NCBI RefSeq assembly: GCF_037975245.1
Contig: NC_092574.1
Span: 3,381,001 to 3,445,000 of the forward strand
Source: Apostichopus japonicus
Taxonomy: Eukaryota > Echinodermata > Holothuroidea > Aspidochirotida > Stichopodidae
Length of the DNA: 64,000 nt
Direction: 5' to 3'
In this document: one piece after another, positions 48,910 through 60,953 of the stretch
Position numbering within the stretch: position 1 is the first letter of the stretch
Layout of the letters: every line of letters begins with the position of its first letter
Notes under the pieces: generated by a model
What the model was told of the DNA's origin: nothing
Databases searched by the model: none
The model's input: only the letters and a program-made list of their open reading frames with translations
Position numbers and translations under genes: made by a program

Positions 48910-51900
48910 TGCAGTGATGAAATAGTGAAAACAATAAACAAGATATGCAGAGATAGTTGTGAATTTTTCTCACATGCAAAGCAAAGGGTAAAGGCAAGAA
49001 AAACTGATCCCATCTTTTAAATTCATATTACTGACTTTGAAACTGAAATGTAAGTCCATTAATAGATATCCTATACTGTAGATACTTCAAGTCACACTTT
49101 TTTTCATCTCAGGTTTGCTTGATGTATTTTCAAATATAAACCAACTGAAACTTGTATTTAATAAAATAATATATTGTAATTATCGCAAGAAAACAAGTTT
49201 TGACAATATGATTTTCAACCGTATTCACAACCATATTTTTTATTCAGACTTGATTGTCCAAATACCTGTGGACTTTGCAAGTTCATGAAAACCTTTCCTT
49301 TTTAATACAATATATCCATGGAAATCTATATTAACCAAAAGTCCATCATAGAACATCTCCCGACCAACTTGACCAAGTTTCAGTTTAAGGGGAGTATTGG
49401 ACACACCCATTCACATAAATCACACATCAAACTTTCCTTCCCTTTACTTCGAAGTGTACTTCTTATTAGTTACCGTCACCCTAGTACATCTTTCAACGCA
49501 CAAGTTCATGTAGTATTTGTTCCAGTTCTAACAAAATGGGATAAGTGATTTAATGTAGTTACCTGTACACATTGCGCAAAAGACTGCATTAATTTAATTG
49601 CCTCTGCCAAAGTTGCTTTCAGCTTCTTCTTCTTTCCGACACCATCACACTTAGTTCCCGCAGGAAACAGAAGTGGAAGTACTTGCAATGCCACTGAAAG
49701 CTTCTTCTTGTCTGGAATTTGCAAATAGTTAGCTTCAAACATGCAACGTGAAATGTTATCAACTGTTTAAACTAACTCAAATTGCAGTGTTAATTCAAAA
49801 CACGGGCAAACACATAGGGTGTCTACAAGATAGTGCAGCACATTAAGCACTGTCACATTGCACTGACACACCTAGCTTCGTGCAAAACTTGGGGGAGGGT
49901 ATTAAGCTTAAGCTGCTTATAATTTACAGGAGGCTTGGGGTGTATGTAATTAGGGATCACTTAAAGAAGTAAGAGTCGGTCGGTGGATATATTAAAGAGC
50001 AAAGGGACGCTGTTAATGTTTATGTGAAAATATCACAAAGGACACCCCCCCCACCCCGTCCCCTAAAGGATGAAACTTAGCGAGACCAAATCGTCATGGC
50101 AGCTCACCTTTTTTCACCTTCTCGCCATATCGAAAACTACAACCAAATAAGGTGGCGCTGTTTAACTAAACTTAAACTTGTGCTTACAACCTAAGCTAGT
50201 GCTTACAGCCTACGCTACAACCTAAGCTATCCTAATAATAGTCTAGTCTTGGAGCTACATTTTATCCTACTACAGTCAAATTTGTCTTCTCCATGCATCC
50301 TCCTAAATCCTTCCATGTGCCTAATCATTTCAGTAAGCCATTCCAGCTGCTCCTCCGAAATAAAACGGTACTTTCCGCTGAAAAAAATTTTGTTTTCCGA
50401 TGACAAACACCGTTTTGTTTCAGCGGAAAGTAACGTGTGCGAGAGAGTCCCTTACTCAAATTCCATATCTAGTTTTATATCTGGCTATATCTGGATAGAT
50501 AAAGTTTGATATGGCCATATAAAGCCAGATATATCTTGATATAATTGTAAATCAGATATCCATATAAAGTTTGATATGGCCATATAAAGCCAGATATAAC
50601 TGGATATAGAGTCAATCCAGATACACATATAAAGTTTTATCTGACCATGTAAAGCCAGATATATATTGATATAATTGTAAGCCAGATATCCATATCAAGT
50701 TTGATATGGCCATATAAAGCCAGATATAACTGGATATAGAGTCAATCCAGATAGGCATATCAAGTTTTATCTGGCCTATGGACATAGAGTCTATCCAGAT
50801 ATGCAGATAAAGTTTTATCTGGCCATATTAAGCCAGATATAACTGGATATACATGTAGACTGTATGCTCTTACTTAGTGTATTTTCATAGAGATTTACAT
50901 TGCCCTATATTGTTGAATTTGTGGTACTGCACACATTTCAATGGTAAAGCACTTACAGTGCACACTAAGTCAAAGGGGGTATAAATTGGCTACTTGATCT
51001 ATCTGGGTTGCTAGGTAACCACAGGGTCATTGATGGAAAAAGGATGACTCAGAGGGTAATTAAGTGTGAACATGGAGGTAAAAGCATGCAGACCTCCATG
51101 GTGTGAGACCTGCTTTTGAACAAAGGACATATTTGTAACGGTTACTCTGTGAGTGAGATAGGAAAGGCAGCTAGTGTACACATGGTAGGAGTAGAAAGCA
51201 TAAGGAAATTTAATAGAAAGGATAAGAAAAGGTGATGGAGATTCGTAAGATAAAACCTATTGATGTCAAGACATTGGCAAAGAATTCTATAGTGAACTGA
51301 ACAGTCAGAAGGAAGAAAATTTTTGGAACTGATGCATGGAAACAACATATTTTGGGACTGAACTTCGATACTGAATGGAACATATATCGCCCTCCTGGAA
51401 CTTATTTACTAAAGCCAGTGGCGTAACGATGAGTCTGGGGGCCCCTGGGTCCAGGGAAGGAAGGGCCCCCTGGCTGCTGCGGAGAATCAACCGATGTGCG
51501 CGCAGCGCACATCACGAGCGCGGAGCGCGAAGTCCCAAAGGCGTGGGTCCAGGGCCCGCCTTAGGGCACTGGAAGCTCTGGGGTTCTACAAGCTCTCTGG
51601 TGCAATCTAAGCCGTATATATATGGAACATTTCGTGGTGATTTAATCCACTGAGATTTTGGGGAAAATCTGCGTTCATAGACACATTTTTGGTCCGCCTT
51701 GTCTGTCATACTGGGAACATAAAAAAATGTGTTGCAAAGCTTGAATACATTAAAGGATCGGTTCAGTTATCATACATGTTTATGTTATATGAAAGACGAT
51801 AATAAAAGAAACACAATGGTGAAAAAAACTGTTCAAATATCTTTTCCGGTTAAAGAGATATTCAAGTGTAAAGTTTTATCAGATTGTGTAGAAACTGCTG

Positions 51901-54333
51901 AAATCTGACTAGCTGTGATGTCACATCCTCACATTCCTGCAAAGTCTTTGTTTTTCTCTCTAAATATTTTGTGAGATTTCATGACTTTCAACCAAAAGAT
52001 ATGTCAGGAGATCTCATATTTGTCAAAAGGAAGTATTTGAAATTCAACATCTGAAGAATTTTTGATTATATTATTTTCAAATGTGTTAAAAAATGTAAAT
52101 AATTTTTAATGAAATATATTCACAAATGTTAAGGAAGTGAGGATGTGACGTCACACCCTCACAGTAAGTCTTTCTACACCAGTCGTTTTCAAAGAAATGT
52201 TGATATCTTCAAAGTGTCATATCTCCTTAACAGAGCATGCTATCATGGTAGTTTCTTCACTGTTCTTTTTGTCTTTTTGCGCTCTTTCATACAAAATAGA
52301 CATTTCAAACACCTGAACCAATCCTTTAAGAGATTGAAAGGATAATAAGACCAATGACCAATGTCCAAATAACATAAACATGTATATTTCCACCCGTGGC
52401 GTAACTCCTGTGGACAAATGGTATCCAAGTTCCCGAGAACTTGGAAAGGCTAGAGCTTGAATTTACTGAGGCATCGGCGATTTAGCCGATAGCAGAGGAA
52501 AGCATCAGCCAAAGGCGTTCAAGATATGCCAAAATTTGTGTCATTTAATTGGCCAGTTATCTACCAATATGTCATGTGGCAACCCTGACCGAGAGCGAAT
52601 TTATTGAAATTAGAGGCACTATTTCGCTATAATATGTGACAGCATAACCTATCAAGTTCCAGTGTGCATACCTCAGGCTCTTGAGTCAGTCGTGCGGAAA
52701 GAAGGATACGAGATTTGCAGTTGCAGGGGCATATGATTTATGACGAACGTATTCACGCACAGAAAACTATGTCCATTGTCTCGTTTATACTTTCTTTTCC
52801 AACGAAAACGTGCCGTCTCAAGAAAGAGAAGAAAAGGGTACCCCTCTTCTAAGTTCTGTGCATCGGTGCAGCGGGGGCCCCCTTTGGTCAGGGGCCCCTG
52901 GGCTTGCCCCGTCCGAGCCCATAGGCGTTACACCGCTGAATAAAGCAAATATATCAAATAAAGGAATAGCACAATGCAATTTAGTAAGAATATAGAACTC
53001 AACCTTCAAGTATTATTTTAAAGTGTACTAGTGGTACCGCGCGACGCCAGTATAAAGTTTTAAGTAAGTATACTTTTACAATACAGTGTATACACAAAGA
53101 CTCTCATACAAGTAAAATATCTGTCAGAGCGTGCAGGCTATTTTTTGAACAGCTGTCATTTTATGACCATAGCAGTCGGATTAGGAAACAGCAAGGAGCT
53201 TTTTGAGTGATATGTTTGAGGCCAATACTGCAGATTCTTATGTCCAAGATAAGTTGATCTTCACCTCAAATTAAGCCTTGCTTTTTTGGTCTAATTGACT
53301 GGAGATGGGTTTGTTTCAGACACAATTTGAAATGATTTTGAAATCTCTTTCAAGTTGGAAGCATTGTGAGGCACAAATAAAACTGTGTGTCACAAAAAGT
53401 TATGTACACAGTTGGGTTTGGAATGTGCTGGAAATAAAGTAAATCCCAACTTCATGTGTCGATCTTCGTCATTATTTTGAGAATTGTGTCGATGAAAGGA
53501 CTTGCAGACCTTGCAGAGACTGAAGACAGCCTAGAGACGGCAGAGTGATGGGCATTTTGTCATGAAGCAGGCTTTCAAATGCCAATTTATTCGTGGAACT
53601 TTTTATCATGCCAGGATATTTTATTCTCTTAACCATGTATTTTTGTTCTGACGATCATATTGCCTTAATCGTTTGAACAGAAGACCCTCTTTTAGTATTA
53701 GTTTTTTTTTATTTGTAAAGGCTTGGACATACTGTGGGTAAGGTGAAACAAAATACCTGCTGATGGATCAAACAGGAAATGTAATCAATGGCCAGATAAT
53801 TAAGCAGTAAATAAAGAGTTGCTTTATCTGCGCCATATATTGCCTTTGTTTGGTTTCAAATTATATTTCTTTACATCGCCAGATGAAGTTCTGGCACAGA
53901 TGTAGCATTTTTTTTTAACTAGTTCAATCTGGATTTATCATAAGATGGGACAGTAATGGATTTCTAAGTAATGGGCCAGATATGGATTTGCCATATATGG
54001 GCCAGATATGGATTTCTAATTAATGGGCCAGATATGGATGTGCCATATATAAGCCAGATATGGATTTGCCATATACAGTATGAGCCAAATATTGGTTTCT
54101 CAGATATGGATCTGCCAGATATGGATTTGCCATATATTAGCCATATGGATCTGCTATATATGGACCAGATATGTATTTGCCATATATGGGCCAGATATGG
54201 ATTTGCCATGTATGGGCCAGATATGGATTTGCCATATATGGGCCAGATATGGATTTGCCATACGTAAACCATATATGGATCTGCTATATATGGGCCAGAT
54301 ATGGATTTGCCATATATGGGCCAGATATGGATT
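48910..54333. repeat. Segmental duplication, copy 2 (5.42 kb)
   Basis: Direct repeat of 43487-48909. The junction fuses satellite GGATTT to GCAGTGATGAAATAG with a shared TGC microhomology. It includes copies of gene A exons at 49563-49711 and 50107-50165, which lack the downstream 33-bp exon. Confidence 0.97.
51416..52938. mobile_element. hAT-like element, copy in duplication unit 2
   Basis: Same sequence as 45992-47514, carried along by the duplication rather than by transposition, since the flanks are also identical. Confidence 0.75.
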
Positions 54334-54717
54334 TGCCATATATGGGCCAGATATGGATTTGCCATATATGGGCCAGATATGGATTTGCCATATATGGGCC
54401 AGATATGGATTTGCCATACGTAAACCATATATGGATCTGCTTTATATGGGCCAGATATGGATTTGCCATATATGGGCCAGATATGGATTTGCCATATAAG
54501 GTCCAGATATGGATTTGCCATGTATGGACCATATCTGGTCCAGATAAAAAGTGACCCATATAAAGTTTTATCTGAGGCAGATATGGCCTTTATCTTATAT
54601 TAAGTTATATCTGCCCAATTCTTGTTATGGCCATGCAGATATAAATTCCATATATGGCACAGATATGGGCCAGATACAAATTGCCATAATTGGGCCATAT
54701 ATGGATTTTGAGTAAGG
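53971..54717. repeat. 26-bp satellite with CArG-type palindromes, unit 2, and right arm
   Basis: Same 26-bp units, but longer than in copy 1 (regular to about 54535). A less regular part follows, ending GGCCATATATGGATTTTGAG then TAAGG, the mirror of the start at 45026. Long frames on both strands here are repeat translations. Confidence 0.95.
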
Positions 54718-54740
54718 AGTAACGGTAGCCCAAAAAGTTT

Positions 54741-54806
54741 AGGTGGACTGCTGTATCGTTGCTAGTAATATTTGAAGGTGCGTCAATTACGAGGGTGCGT
54801 CAATTA
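54741..54806 (+). repeat. Copy of the 4.2-kb element end
   Basis: About 60 bp (GGACTGCTGTATCGTTGCTA to GTGCGTCAATTA) nearly identical to 4181-4240. Confidence 0.85.
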
Positions 54807-56117
54807 TTAAGCCATTACTATAATAGTAATAAACTAATAATAATAAATTACACTTATATCGCGTTTACAGCGTTTCAAAGCGCTCACTGGAAGTAGTACT
54901 AGGCCTACTCAGTACTAGTACTCAGTATTACTATGCCTAGGCTATAGTACTACTACTGACAACTGTACTAGCCTGTGGACACAGATTAAAGTTATTTGAC
55001 ACAAAATCGTGACAGTTTATTAGCCATACATCTCAGGAACGAACTTCGATGGCATAAGGTAAAAGAATCGTGTGGTTATAATTAAATCCATGGCTTCAAT
55101 TCACGAAATTTTGGAGCACCCTAGTACTTACTAGGCCTAGCTAGTATAAGGCCGAGCCGGACAGCGTAGGCACTTAGTGCTTTAGTATACCAACCGACAG
55201 TAGCCTACAATGCACACAACTTTGAACTGATGTTGCCTAGTAACGTTAAGCCTAGTCTACATGACTTCAACGGGTGTACGTTATACCGGCTATCCCCATT
55301 GCATGAACGAACGGACGTTGACAGAATGCACCTTTGCAGGATACTAAGCACATTTTATAGCATAATGTAGCACTCACCTTTAAATGTGTTGATGTATTTT
55401 GTTAACCCCCATTTCGTACGGGTTTTTTAAACAAAATCGTCCTCGTTTACGTCCATCTTAGTAAGTTAGTGTAGACGTAGTCTAAGGCAGTGGTTGCGCG
55501 CCGTAAAGAATGTCAAAAACAAACGTCTTAATTCCACAGGCAATGCGCAAACTCAGCTGTAACTATGGGTATCCTTGTCACTTGATAGCTGATATGATCT
55601 GAAGCTGGTTAAATTAACTAGATCAGAGTGACCGCAACGAGAATATCTAATCAAGCCAACCCTTTTCTAATCAAAGCTATTTTGACTAGACTTTCTGGTC
55701 GGAAAAATGACTAGGTCGTTTTAAGAGTGCATGTATGATTTAATACACGTATGTATTTGAATTAATACAAGGATATTAATCGTATTAATACGAGGATATA
55801 TTATGCGGTGTTTGTCATATATATGGCTTTGCCATACACGCAGCGCCGATGCAGCTTTACGGGATCGGAACAGCCGGTGTCATATTCATATATGAAACAT
55901 TTGCAGTGTTAAGAGATTGCAAAGGATCATGCACTGCAGGTGTAACTATAATTATAATTTAAAGAATTAACACGTAATCCATAAGTCCAAGCGGATCTGT
56001 TAATAGGATTATGTTATAGAACGATAATCTGACAACAAATTTAATCTATTACCGAGAAATTTCCAGCTAACATTATGAACAGCTGGTCACTCAAAACGGC
56101 TTAAATACGTACAGTAA
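54807..56117. other. Mostly unrecognised spacer; one possible - strand first exon
   Basis: AGGCCTAG-rich sequence. At 55378-55456 (- strand) an ATG-led frame MDVNEDDFV meets TAA, then continues as TRTKWGLTKYINTFK up to the donor GTGAGT. The layout resembles the start of some tyrosine-recombinase-like genes, but the stop makes it doubtful. Confidence 0.35.
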
Positions 56118-56376
56118 GCGATATCGGCACCCTGGCGGTATGCCGCCTACTTGCCGCCGGTGGCATCTCGGCCCTCATTCGCCGTCGGCCCGCCGGAGGT
56201 AAACCGCTCTTTTACCGAGGGCGGCTTGCCGGCTATCACTGCTGCCGGGCCGAAGGCGGCAGGCCGACGTCGGCAAACCGCGTGTTAGCCGACGTCGGCC
56301 CACCGGCGGGTATGAAGCGGTTTGCTGCTGCTGATATGCCGCTGAAATGCCGCAGGTGGCCAGGCGTCGGCTTGCT
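56118..56376. repeat. GC-rich repeat, target of the BEL insertion
   Basis: Dense GCCGGCGG/GCCGACGTCGGC words, including two perfect GCCGACGTCGGC palindromes (56263-56274, 56288-56299). Same family as 40600-41885. It resumes after the BEL element at 61833. Confidence 0.7.
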
Positions 56377-56943
56377 TGTAAACGCGCTCACACGATGTGT
56401 TGTTTGTGTATTGTTACGAAGTGTGCGTCATGTAAAGTTGCAGTGCTACTGCGTGTGTGCGTGTTTGTGCGTGCGTGCGTGAGTATGTGTTTGAAATTTG
56501 TTGTTTTCGTTGGTTCTGTCTTTACGTTCATTTACCGTAATTTGAGTTCAGTCGATATCAAGAACGTATTGAAGCAAGAAGTATTTTCCAGTGTTAAACC
56601 AAAGATTTTATGTAAGTTGTGTTTTTATTGATATAACGTTGTATATTTGTTGCATACATGATTATTTATTCTGTATGATTTGGATTTATGTACTTATTCT
56701 TCAATAATTGACTTATTCATTAATCGATTTCCTGATTGTTTAATTACAAACGTATGTTTCGTTTTTATTTATTTAGTTACCAGATTGACAGACTGACAGA
56801 TTGACACATTAGCAGATTAACAGATTACCAGATAGTTACCAGATATCAAGCTAATAAACCACGAATCGACTCAACATTTCTTCTGCGTTGAATAATCTTT
56901 GGATTACAGGAATACGGAATTAAGAAATCTATATTGATTTACA
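56377..56943 (+). repeat. 5' LTR
   Basis: Starts TGTAAACGCGCTCACA and ends TTGATTTACA. AATAAA at 56853-56858 is a possible poly(A) signal. Confidence 0.97.
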
Positions 56944-56966
56944 GTAAATAAAATCTATAATTGAAG

Positions 56967-59900
56967 ATGTCAACGGACGAAGCCCTTACGATGAAGACGC
57001 TGTTAATACGGTGCAGGAATAAGAAGGGGACCTTGACTAGAGCAATTAATTCTATTTCTACTCTCATTAGAGAGGACGCAGGAATAGACTCTGTGAAGGA
57101 ACTCTTAGAGAAAGCGAATACAAATTTAGAAGCAATAGAAGAGGCACATCAAGCTGTGATTGAAAAGCTTGTGGAAGAAGATAAGTTTATTTTGGAAGAA
57201 GAATGGATGGCGGACGTAGTCAGCAAGTTCATCGCCGTAAAGATCGAAGTCGAGAGGTATGTAGACCTAAGCAGAAAAGGGCCCGAGAGGATCTCAGAAG
57301 CTCCCGAAGGCGACGAGGAACAGAGGTTAACCGACAATGATGATAACGGTATTTTTACTAAGAATAGTAACGTTAGTCATTGTGTTAGCTCTAAGGAAGT
57401 TAATGATATTACCGATGGTAATAATAGTAACGTAGACATGAAGAATGGTGAAGGTCTTCCACATTTAAGTTCAAATAGGTATAGTTCTAGTTGTGATTCC
57501 AACTATGTATTCGGGTTTAACGAACTCAAATTGGCATTAGAGTTACCGAAGGCTGAGGTATTTGAGTTTAATGGAGACCCCACAGATTATTGGTACTTCA
57601 TAACCAATTTCGAAGTTAACGTGGCAAGTAAATTGAGCGGTGATGCCGCGCGTTTGCAGTATTTGCTGCAGCTATGTAAAGGTAAAGCGCGTTTCTGCAT
57701 CGAAAGTTGCGCGCTTCTAGGTGACGAAGGTTACGAAAGCGCGAAGGCAATTTTGAAACGTCAATTTGGTCAACCGCATCTGATTCTGAATTCTTTGATG
57801 AGTAAATTGGTTAGTCGCAAATCGATTAAGGCTAATGACGGAGAAAGCTTGTGGAAGCTCATATCCGACATGCAGAGGTGTTACGTTACCTTAACTCAGA
57901 TGGGGTATGTAAATGACTTAAATTCAACAAGTAACCTTCTTAAGATTCACAGTTTGTTACCTGTTTATCTTCAAACTGGGTGGGCAAATGTCGCCCAAAA
58001 GATACATGAGAGTAGAGAACCAGAATTTAATGACCTTCTATCGTATCTGACAGGTCAAGCTGAAATTTCGTCTAACATGTTTGGTAGGAATATAGGCAAG
58101 TCGAGTAGCGTAGTGAGTGACGAGAAACCTCGCGTGAAATCTAATTTTATGAGAGGTAGATCTCTTAAGTGTTTTGCCTGTGATGATGATCATAGGATTT
58201 TTGACTGTGAGTCGTTCTGCAACATGAGTTACAACCAGAGGCTAGACATTGTTAGGACAAAGAGGTTGTGTTTTAGGTGTCTATTTCCTGGTCATTCGGT
58301 GGCTAAATGTAGAAGGGATACCGTTTGCACTTTTTGTCAGTCTAACAAACACAATGATCTACTTCATCCTCCACCCAATCAAGAGAATATCTCTGTTATG
58401 GCAAACACTGCTGTTTGTGGTAGTAACGTTTTCTTGAGAATTCTGCCGGTTACAGTGACCGGTAACAATGGTAATCGGGTGCATACCCTGGCTATTTTGG
58501 ACAGTGGGTCAGACACTACTCTGTGTTCAGAATCCCTAAGGAAGAAGTTAGGTGTTAAGGGAAAACCGACGTCTTACACGTCTTCGACGGTTAACGGAGT
58601 CGGTTCAACATTTGATATTACCGTTAGAGGGGAGAATGAAAGTAATGATTTGTCAATAACTGCTCTTTCTGTTCCAAAACTACCCAATAGTGATGATAGT
58701 GTCCCCTCTGCTCGTGACCTCAACCGGTGGCAACATTTGAAACTTATTCCCTGGGGGGATATCTCAAGATACAACCTTGAGCTACTAATAGGGGCGGATG
58801 TTCCCGAGGCATTTTGGGTTATGGATGAGAGGCGTGGTGGAACGGGGGATCCGTATGGAGTAAAGACACCCCTTGGTTGGTCTGTTATGGGTCCTACAGG
58901 TTTCAGTGGTCGTAGCGATAGAAAGAACATCCATCGTATATCTTGTTGCTCGAATGGAGAGATCTTAAGTTTACTTAAAAGTTCTTGGTCTGTAGACGAT
59001 GCGAGTATTGGTGAAGGTGATTCTGTCCAAGACAAGAGAGCCAAAGGTATATTAGAATCTACTGCCTCACTTACTAGTGAAGGTCACTACCAGATAGGAC
59101 TTCTGTGGAAGGAAGATTACCATTACTTGCCTTCCAATAAACCGTTAGCTGAATCACGTCTAAGAAACATAAAACGTAAGCTATTAAGAGACAATGTAAT
59201 GCGTCAAAAGTATACAGAAACCGTAGAAGGTTACATTGCGAAAGGTTATGCCGAACGGGTTCAAGGTGAAGGTAAGGCTGGTAATGTTTGGTATCTGCCT
59301 CACCATCCAGTTGTTCATCCCCACAAAGACAAGGTCAGAGTAGTCTATGATTGTGCAGCGAAGTGGAGGGATACTTCATTAAACTCGTGTTTATTGAAAG
59401 GCCCAGACACGATAAACAGTCTCGTGGGTGTTCTCCACAGATTTAGGCAGCAGCGAATTGCACTAGTTGCTGACGTAGAGGCAATGTTTCACCAAGTGCA
59501 GGTGATAAGCGAAGACCGCGATGTCTTCAGGTTCTTGTGGTGGCCTGGCGGTAATCTAGAAAGTGAACCGCTTGAATATAGAATGACGGTGCATCTCTTT
59601 GGTGCCACGTCAAGTCCAGCTTGCGCCGGCTATGCGTTACAGCGCACGGCCAGGGACAACGAGTTACATAATCAGGACATTGTAGGTAAGAAAGCCATTC
59701 AGTTCATAAGGAACAACTTTTATGTAGACGATCTTCTGGCTTCAGTCGATGATCCAACTGTTGCAATAGAAGTTGTGGAACGCATTAGAAGTATTTTAAG
59801 TAAGGGCGGCTTTAGACTCACGAAGTGGGTTAGTAACGATCGTGCCGTTCTCCAAAGCATCCCAGAGTCCGAAAGAGCTCCAAATTTACGTAATAGCCTG

Positions 59901-60953
59901 GAGACTCTTCCAACTGAGCGAACACTGGGAGTGAGTTGGAATGCCGAAAATGACAATTTCCTCTTCAACGTGTCGTTGCCCGACAAACCCTTTACAAGGC
60001 GAGGGTTATTGTCAATATCAAGCTCGATCTTTGACCCATTGGGTTTTGCTGCTCCCTTTGTTGTCATTGCACGGTGCCTCTTACAAGATATTTGTCGCAA
60101 AGGGTCTGATTGGGACAAACCCTTGACGGACGAAGAACTTGTGACATGGAAGAAGTGGCTTCAAAATGTTCCTCTTCTTTCATCTATACAGATCCCTCGT
60201 TGGCTACAGTTAGATAACGCACAGCGCGTCCAGCTTCACGTGTTTTGTGACGCATCTCAGAGAGGATATGCTGCAGTGGCATATCTCCGCGTGATAGGTG
60301 CTGACAGTGAAGCAAGCTGCTCATTCATTCAAGGAAAGGCCAAAGTCAGCCCAATGAAGCCCGTGTCTATTCCTAGGCTCGAGTTAATGGGCGCGGTTCT
60401 TGCAGTGACGTTGTACACGTCGATCAAACAAGAGATTAGGTTTGATCTCGATGATGTTATATTTTGGACGGACTCAGTGATTGTCCTTGGGTACATTCGC
60501 AACGAGGATAAGCGGTTTAAAACCTTCGTTGCGAACCGAGTGTCCAAGATTCATGATTTGTCCTCTCCAAATCAATGGAGACATGTAGGCTCCAAAGAAA
60601 ACCCAGCCGATGATGGCTCGAGGGGTACGTATGATTTAGGAACGTGGCTCTCCGGCCCAAGTTTCCTTTCGAAGAAAGAAAGCGCATGGCCTTCACTGAA
60701 ACATGATGATATTGATTTGTCTGGAGACACAGAAATAGGAAAGTCTGTTGTCCTTAATGTAACTACTTTAGTTAATGATAATTTTTCTGAGCAGTTAATC
60801 TCCAGGTTTTCATCGTGGACCAAGTTAGTCAAGGTGTTAGCTTGGGTCTTTCGCTTTGTTAATAAGTGTAGAGGTTCATTGGCAGCAAGTGGCATAAATC
60901 TGTCTGTATCAGAAATCGAAGCGAGTGAAACTACCATAATTTCGTGGGTTTAA
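56967..60953 (+). CDS. BEL/Pao Gag-Pro-RT-RNase H polyprotein
   Basis: One open frame of 1,328 codons from the ATG at 56967; an in-frame TTG at 56961 is not needed. In order: a coiled-coil-like N terminus (about 1-110); DUF1759 gag (about 192-275, FEFNGDPTDYWYF); Cys/His knuckles (about 400-450, CFRCLFPGHSVAKC); an aspartic protease with DSGSDTTL (D about 512) and LLIGADVPEAF; reverse transcriptase beginning near WYLPHHPVVHP (about 775) with YVDD at about 919-922; and an RNase H/Pao block with VFCDASQRGYAA (D about 1095), IPRLELMG, FWTDSVIVLGY and ENPADDGSRG. The frame ends TAA at 60951-60953. Homology resumes in the +1 frame (LFKLNPILLGN, GGRLDNADL) up to a TAA at 61066-61068. The integrase zinc domain, catalytic core and C-terminal region that normally follow are absent. 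RT and RNase H motifs look intact, so enzyme activity is possible, but insertion would need an integrase in trans. Confidence 0.95.
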   Translation: MSTDEALTMKTLLIRCRNKKGTLTRAINSISTLIREDAGIDSVKELLEKANTNLEAIEEAHQAVIEKLVEEDKFILEEEWMADVVSKFIAVKIEVERYVDLSRKGPERISEAPEGDEEQRLTDNDDNGIFTKNSNVSHCVSSKEVNDITDGNNSNVDMKNGEGLPHLSSNRYSSSCDSNYVFGFNELKLALELPKAEVFEFNGDPTDYWYFITNFEVNVASKLSGDAARLQYLLQLCKGKARFCIESCALLGDEGYESAKAILKRQFGQPHLILNSLMSKLVSRKSIKANDGESLWKLISDMQRCYVTLTQMGYVNDLNSTSNLLKIHSLLPVYLQTGWANVAQKIHESREPEFNDLLSYLTGQAEISSNMFGRNIGKSSSVVSDEKPRVKSNFMRGRSLKCFACDDDHRIFDCESFCNMSYNQRLDIVRTKRLCFRCLFPGHSVAKCRRDTVCTFCQSNKHNDLLHPPPNQENISVMANTAVCGSNVFLRILPVTVTGNNGNRVHTLAILDSGSDTTLCSESLRKKLGVKGKPTSYTSSTVNGVGSTFDITVRGENESNDLSITALSVPKLPNSDDSVPSARDLNRWQHLKLIPWGDISRYNLELLIGADVPEAFWVMDERRGGTGDPYGVKTPLGWSVMGPTGFSGRSDRKNIHRISCCSNGEILSLLKSSWSVDDASIGEGDSVQDKRAKGILESTASLTSEGHYQIGLLWKEDYHYLPSNKPLAESRLRNIKRKLLRDNVMRQKYTETVEGYIAKGYAERVQGEGKAGNVWYLPHHPVVHPHKDKVRVVYDCAAKWRDTSLNSCLLKGPDTINSLVGVLHRFRQQRIALVADVEAMFHQVQVISEDRDVFRFLWWPGGNLESEPLEYRMTVHLFGATSSPACAGYALQRTARDNELHNQDIVGKKAIQFIRNNFYVDDLLASVDDPTVAIEVVERIRSILSKGGFRLTKWVSNDRAVLQSIPESERAPNLRNSLETLPTERTLGVSWNAENDNFLFNVSLPDKPFTRRGLLSISSSIFDPLGFAAPFVVIARCLLQDICRKGSDWDKPLTDEELVTWKKWLQNVPLLSSIQIPRWLQLDNAQRVQLHVFCDASQRGYAAVAYLRVIGADSEASCSFIQGKAKVSPMKPVSIPRLELMGAVLAVTLYTSIKQEIRFDLDDVIFWTDSVIVLGYIRNEDKRFKTFVANRVSKIHDLSSPNQWRHVGSKENPADDGSRGTYDLGTWLSGPSFLSKKESAWPSLKHDDIDLSGDTEIGKSVVLNVTTLVNDNFSEQLISRFSSWTKLVKVLAWVFRFVNKCRGSLAASGINLSVSEIEASETTIISWV

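Noticed and set aside
48540-54559. Long frames of 85-185 codons on both strands across the 26-bp satellite
   Set aside because: They exist because a 26-bp unit without stops stays open in several frames; the same repeat is read on both strands.
58574-59044. 156-codon - strand frame and other frames inside the BEL polyprotein
   Set aside because: Shadows of the + strand polyprotein, which carries all recognised domains.
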